Below, piece after piece: positions 63,072 through 64,000 of a stretch of 64,000 nt of DNA. The translations under genes and the position numbers were made by a program. The notes under the pieces were generated by a model. The model was not told the origin of the DNA, searched no databases, and saw only the letters and a list, made by a program, of their open reading frames with translations. Within the stretch, counting starts at the first letter, position 1. Each line of letters begins with the position of its first letter. The stretch is from positions 1-64,000 of the forward strand of contig NZ_SSNI01000006.1 of assembly GCF_010015475.1 (NCBI RefSeq). Reading direction: 5' to 3'. The DNA is from Pontibacter pamirensis. GTDB taxonomy: Bacteria > Bacteroidota > Bacteroidia > Cytophagales > Hymenobacteraceae.

Positions 63072-64000
63072 ATGTCACGTAGTATACTCAAAATAAATAT
63101 AACGAACGAACTGGACGTGGTGCTGGCCTATAAAAGGGCCATGCAGCTGTCGGAGCGGCTGGGCATGGCGCAGGCGAACCAAACGAAGTTTGCCACTGCC
63201 GTGTCCGAAATCTGCCGCAATGTGGTAGAGCATGTCGGCAACGGCGGCATCCACTTCAGCCTGGCAGAAGAAGGGGGCGTGAACTATTTGGAGGCCTCTA
63301 TCACGGACAGGGGCCGCGGCATTGGCAACCTGGAATATATTCTTTCCGGAAGAGGCTCCTCTCCCAACGGGCGTGGGTCCGGCATCGTCAACTCCAGAAA
63401 GCTTACTGACTTCTTTGACATTGAAAGTGATTTCGAAAAAGGCACCAGGGTAACGCTCCGCAAAAAGCTTCCGGCCCAGGCACCTAACATGACAAAGCAG
63501 CTGCTGGAGAACTGGACGATGGAATTTGACCAGGAGACGCGCATTTCGCCTTATGCCGAAATCAAGAGACAAAATATGCAGTTACTGGAACTGCTGGAGC
63601 AACTGCACCTCCGCAACATAGAGGCAGAGCAACAACTACAGGAGATCCGGAGACTGAACACCAGGCTGCAGCAGTCAAATTCAGAGATAGGCATGCTGTT
63701 GGAGGAGCGCGACAAAAAAAACAGCCAGCTGCAGCACATAAACCAAAGCCTGGATGCCTTTGCCCACACTGTGTCGCATGACCTGCGGGCGCCACTGCAA
63801 AACATTAACGGCATTACCCTGGCTTTGGAAGCCTACCTGGAAGCGGAGCAGTTGGAGGAGGCAAATCATGTGTTCCCGATGCTACGCCAGCAAACACACA
63901 AAATGGACCGGCTGATTACGGGTATACTCGCTTACTCGCTGGCTGGCCGCCGCAACATCCAAAAAAACGCCGTAAACCTGTATACGCTGCTGCACCAGGT
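63072..64000 (+). CDS. ATPase-histidine kinase hybrid of the stressosome module (partial)
   Basis: The gene starts at ATG 63072 and runs off the right edge with 309 full codons visible. Residues about 1-135 are an RsbT/RsbW-like GHKL domain (VSEICRNVVEHVGNGG, ITDRGRGIG, GSGIVNSRKL). A coiled coil at about 160-225 (LELLEQLHLRNIEAEQQL) leads to a HisKA dimerisation domain with the phosphoacceptor His at 236 (FAHTVSHDLRAPLQNI). The catalytic ATPase of the kinase should lie beyond the window. The gene begins six bases past the phosphatase stop, so it is in the same operon and is the likely output of the stressosome. Confidence 0.85.
   Translation, partial: MSRSILKINITNELDVVLAYKRAMQLSERLGMAQANQTKFATAVSEICRNVVEHVGNGGIHFSLAEEGGVNYLEASITDRGRGIGNLEYILSGRGSSPNGRGSGIVNSRKLTDFFDIESDFEKGTRVTLRKKLPAQAPNMTKQLLENWTMEFDQETRISPYAEIKRQNMQLLELLEQLHLRNIEAEQQLQEIRRLNTRLQQSNSEIGMLLEERDKKNSQLQHINQSLDAFAHTVSHDLRAPLQNINGITLALEAYLEAEQLEEANHVFPMLRQQTHKMDRLITGILAYSLAGRRNIQKNAVNLYTLLHQ

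Overview
The window looks like chromosomal DNA from a member of the Bacteroidota, most likely the Cytophagales/Hymenobacteraceae (Pontibacter-like; this placement is an inference). The support is: three secreted proteins with C-terminal type IX secretion (T9SS) sorting domains, TonB-dependent receptors with an N-terminal carboxypeptidase-like repeat, few Shine-Dalgarno sequences, promoter elements of the Bacteroidota type (TTTG, 19 bases, TAnnTTTG), a DUF6660 plus TonB receptor pair, and PagL-like and DUF885 proteins typical of this group. Coding density is moderate. Many genes end in long, nearly perfect hairpins.

Layout. 1-5.2 kb: tail of an unknown gene, comEC, a GNAT acetyltransferase, phoH, a SAM-hydroxide adenosyltransferase and a small monooxygenase. 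5.3-17.5 kb: surface and secretion region with a T9SS metallopeptidase carrying two almost identical malectin domains, hscB and tRNA-Leu, an AT-rich lipoprotein next to the tRNA that may be acquired, a small zinc-ribbon-like gene, two more T9SS proteins and a decayed IS3-type transposase. 17.6-25 kb: a GDSL lipoprotein with a TonB-dependent receptor, a frameshifted gene remnant, a single-domain response regulator and small ORFs. 25-42 kb: lolD-like ATPase, AI-2E permease, sucC, ohr, tRNA-Arg, a LysR regulator with a divergent membrane gene, a DUF885 lipoprotein, DUF6660 with a TonB receptor, a HigA-N-terminus-like orphan, an SPW-VKOR-SPW membrane protein, a Ca2+/cation antiporter, an MFS carrier, tRNA-Pro and a PagL-like deacylase. 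42-46.6 kb: a fused FAD/Fe-S glycolate/lactate-type dehydrogenase and purU.

46.6-59.5 kb is an assimilatory nitrate/nitrite cluster. It contains a rubredoxin-tailed protein with nitrite-reductase-like half domains, a 1177-residue fusion of a molybdopterin nitrate reductase with a NirB-like flavin module and a BFD iron-sulfur domain, a NarK-type transporter, an alginate-export-type outer membrane porin, nirD, nirB and, divergently, a uroporphyrinogen-III methyltransferase that supplies siroheme. Together they would import nitrate, reduce it to nitrite and then to ammonium. A MITE-like element with terminal inverted repeats and four consecutive small hairpins sits between the nitrate reductase and the transporter.

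60.3-64 kb holds a stressosome-type module, rsbR-rsbS-rsbT, with tightly overlapping genes. It continues into a protein joining an RsbT/RsbW-like ATPase to an RsbX/SpoIIE-type phosphatase, and then into a protein that starts with another such ATPase and continues as a sensor histidine kinase, cut by the window end. No anti-sigma or sigma-B gene is visible, so the output probably goes to two-component signalling. This module is the most interesting system in the window.
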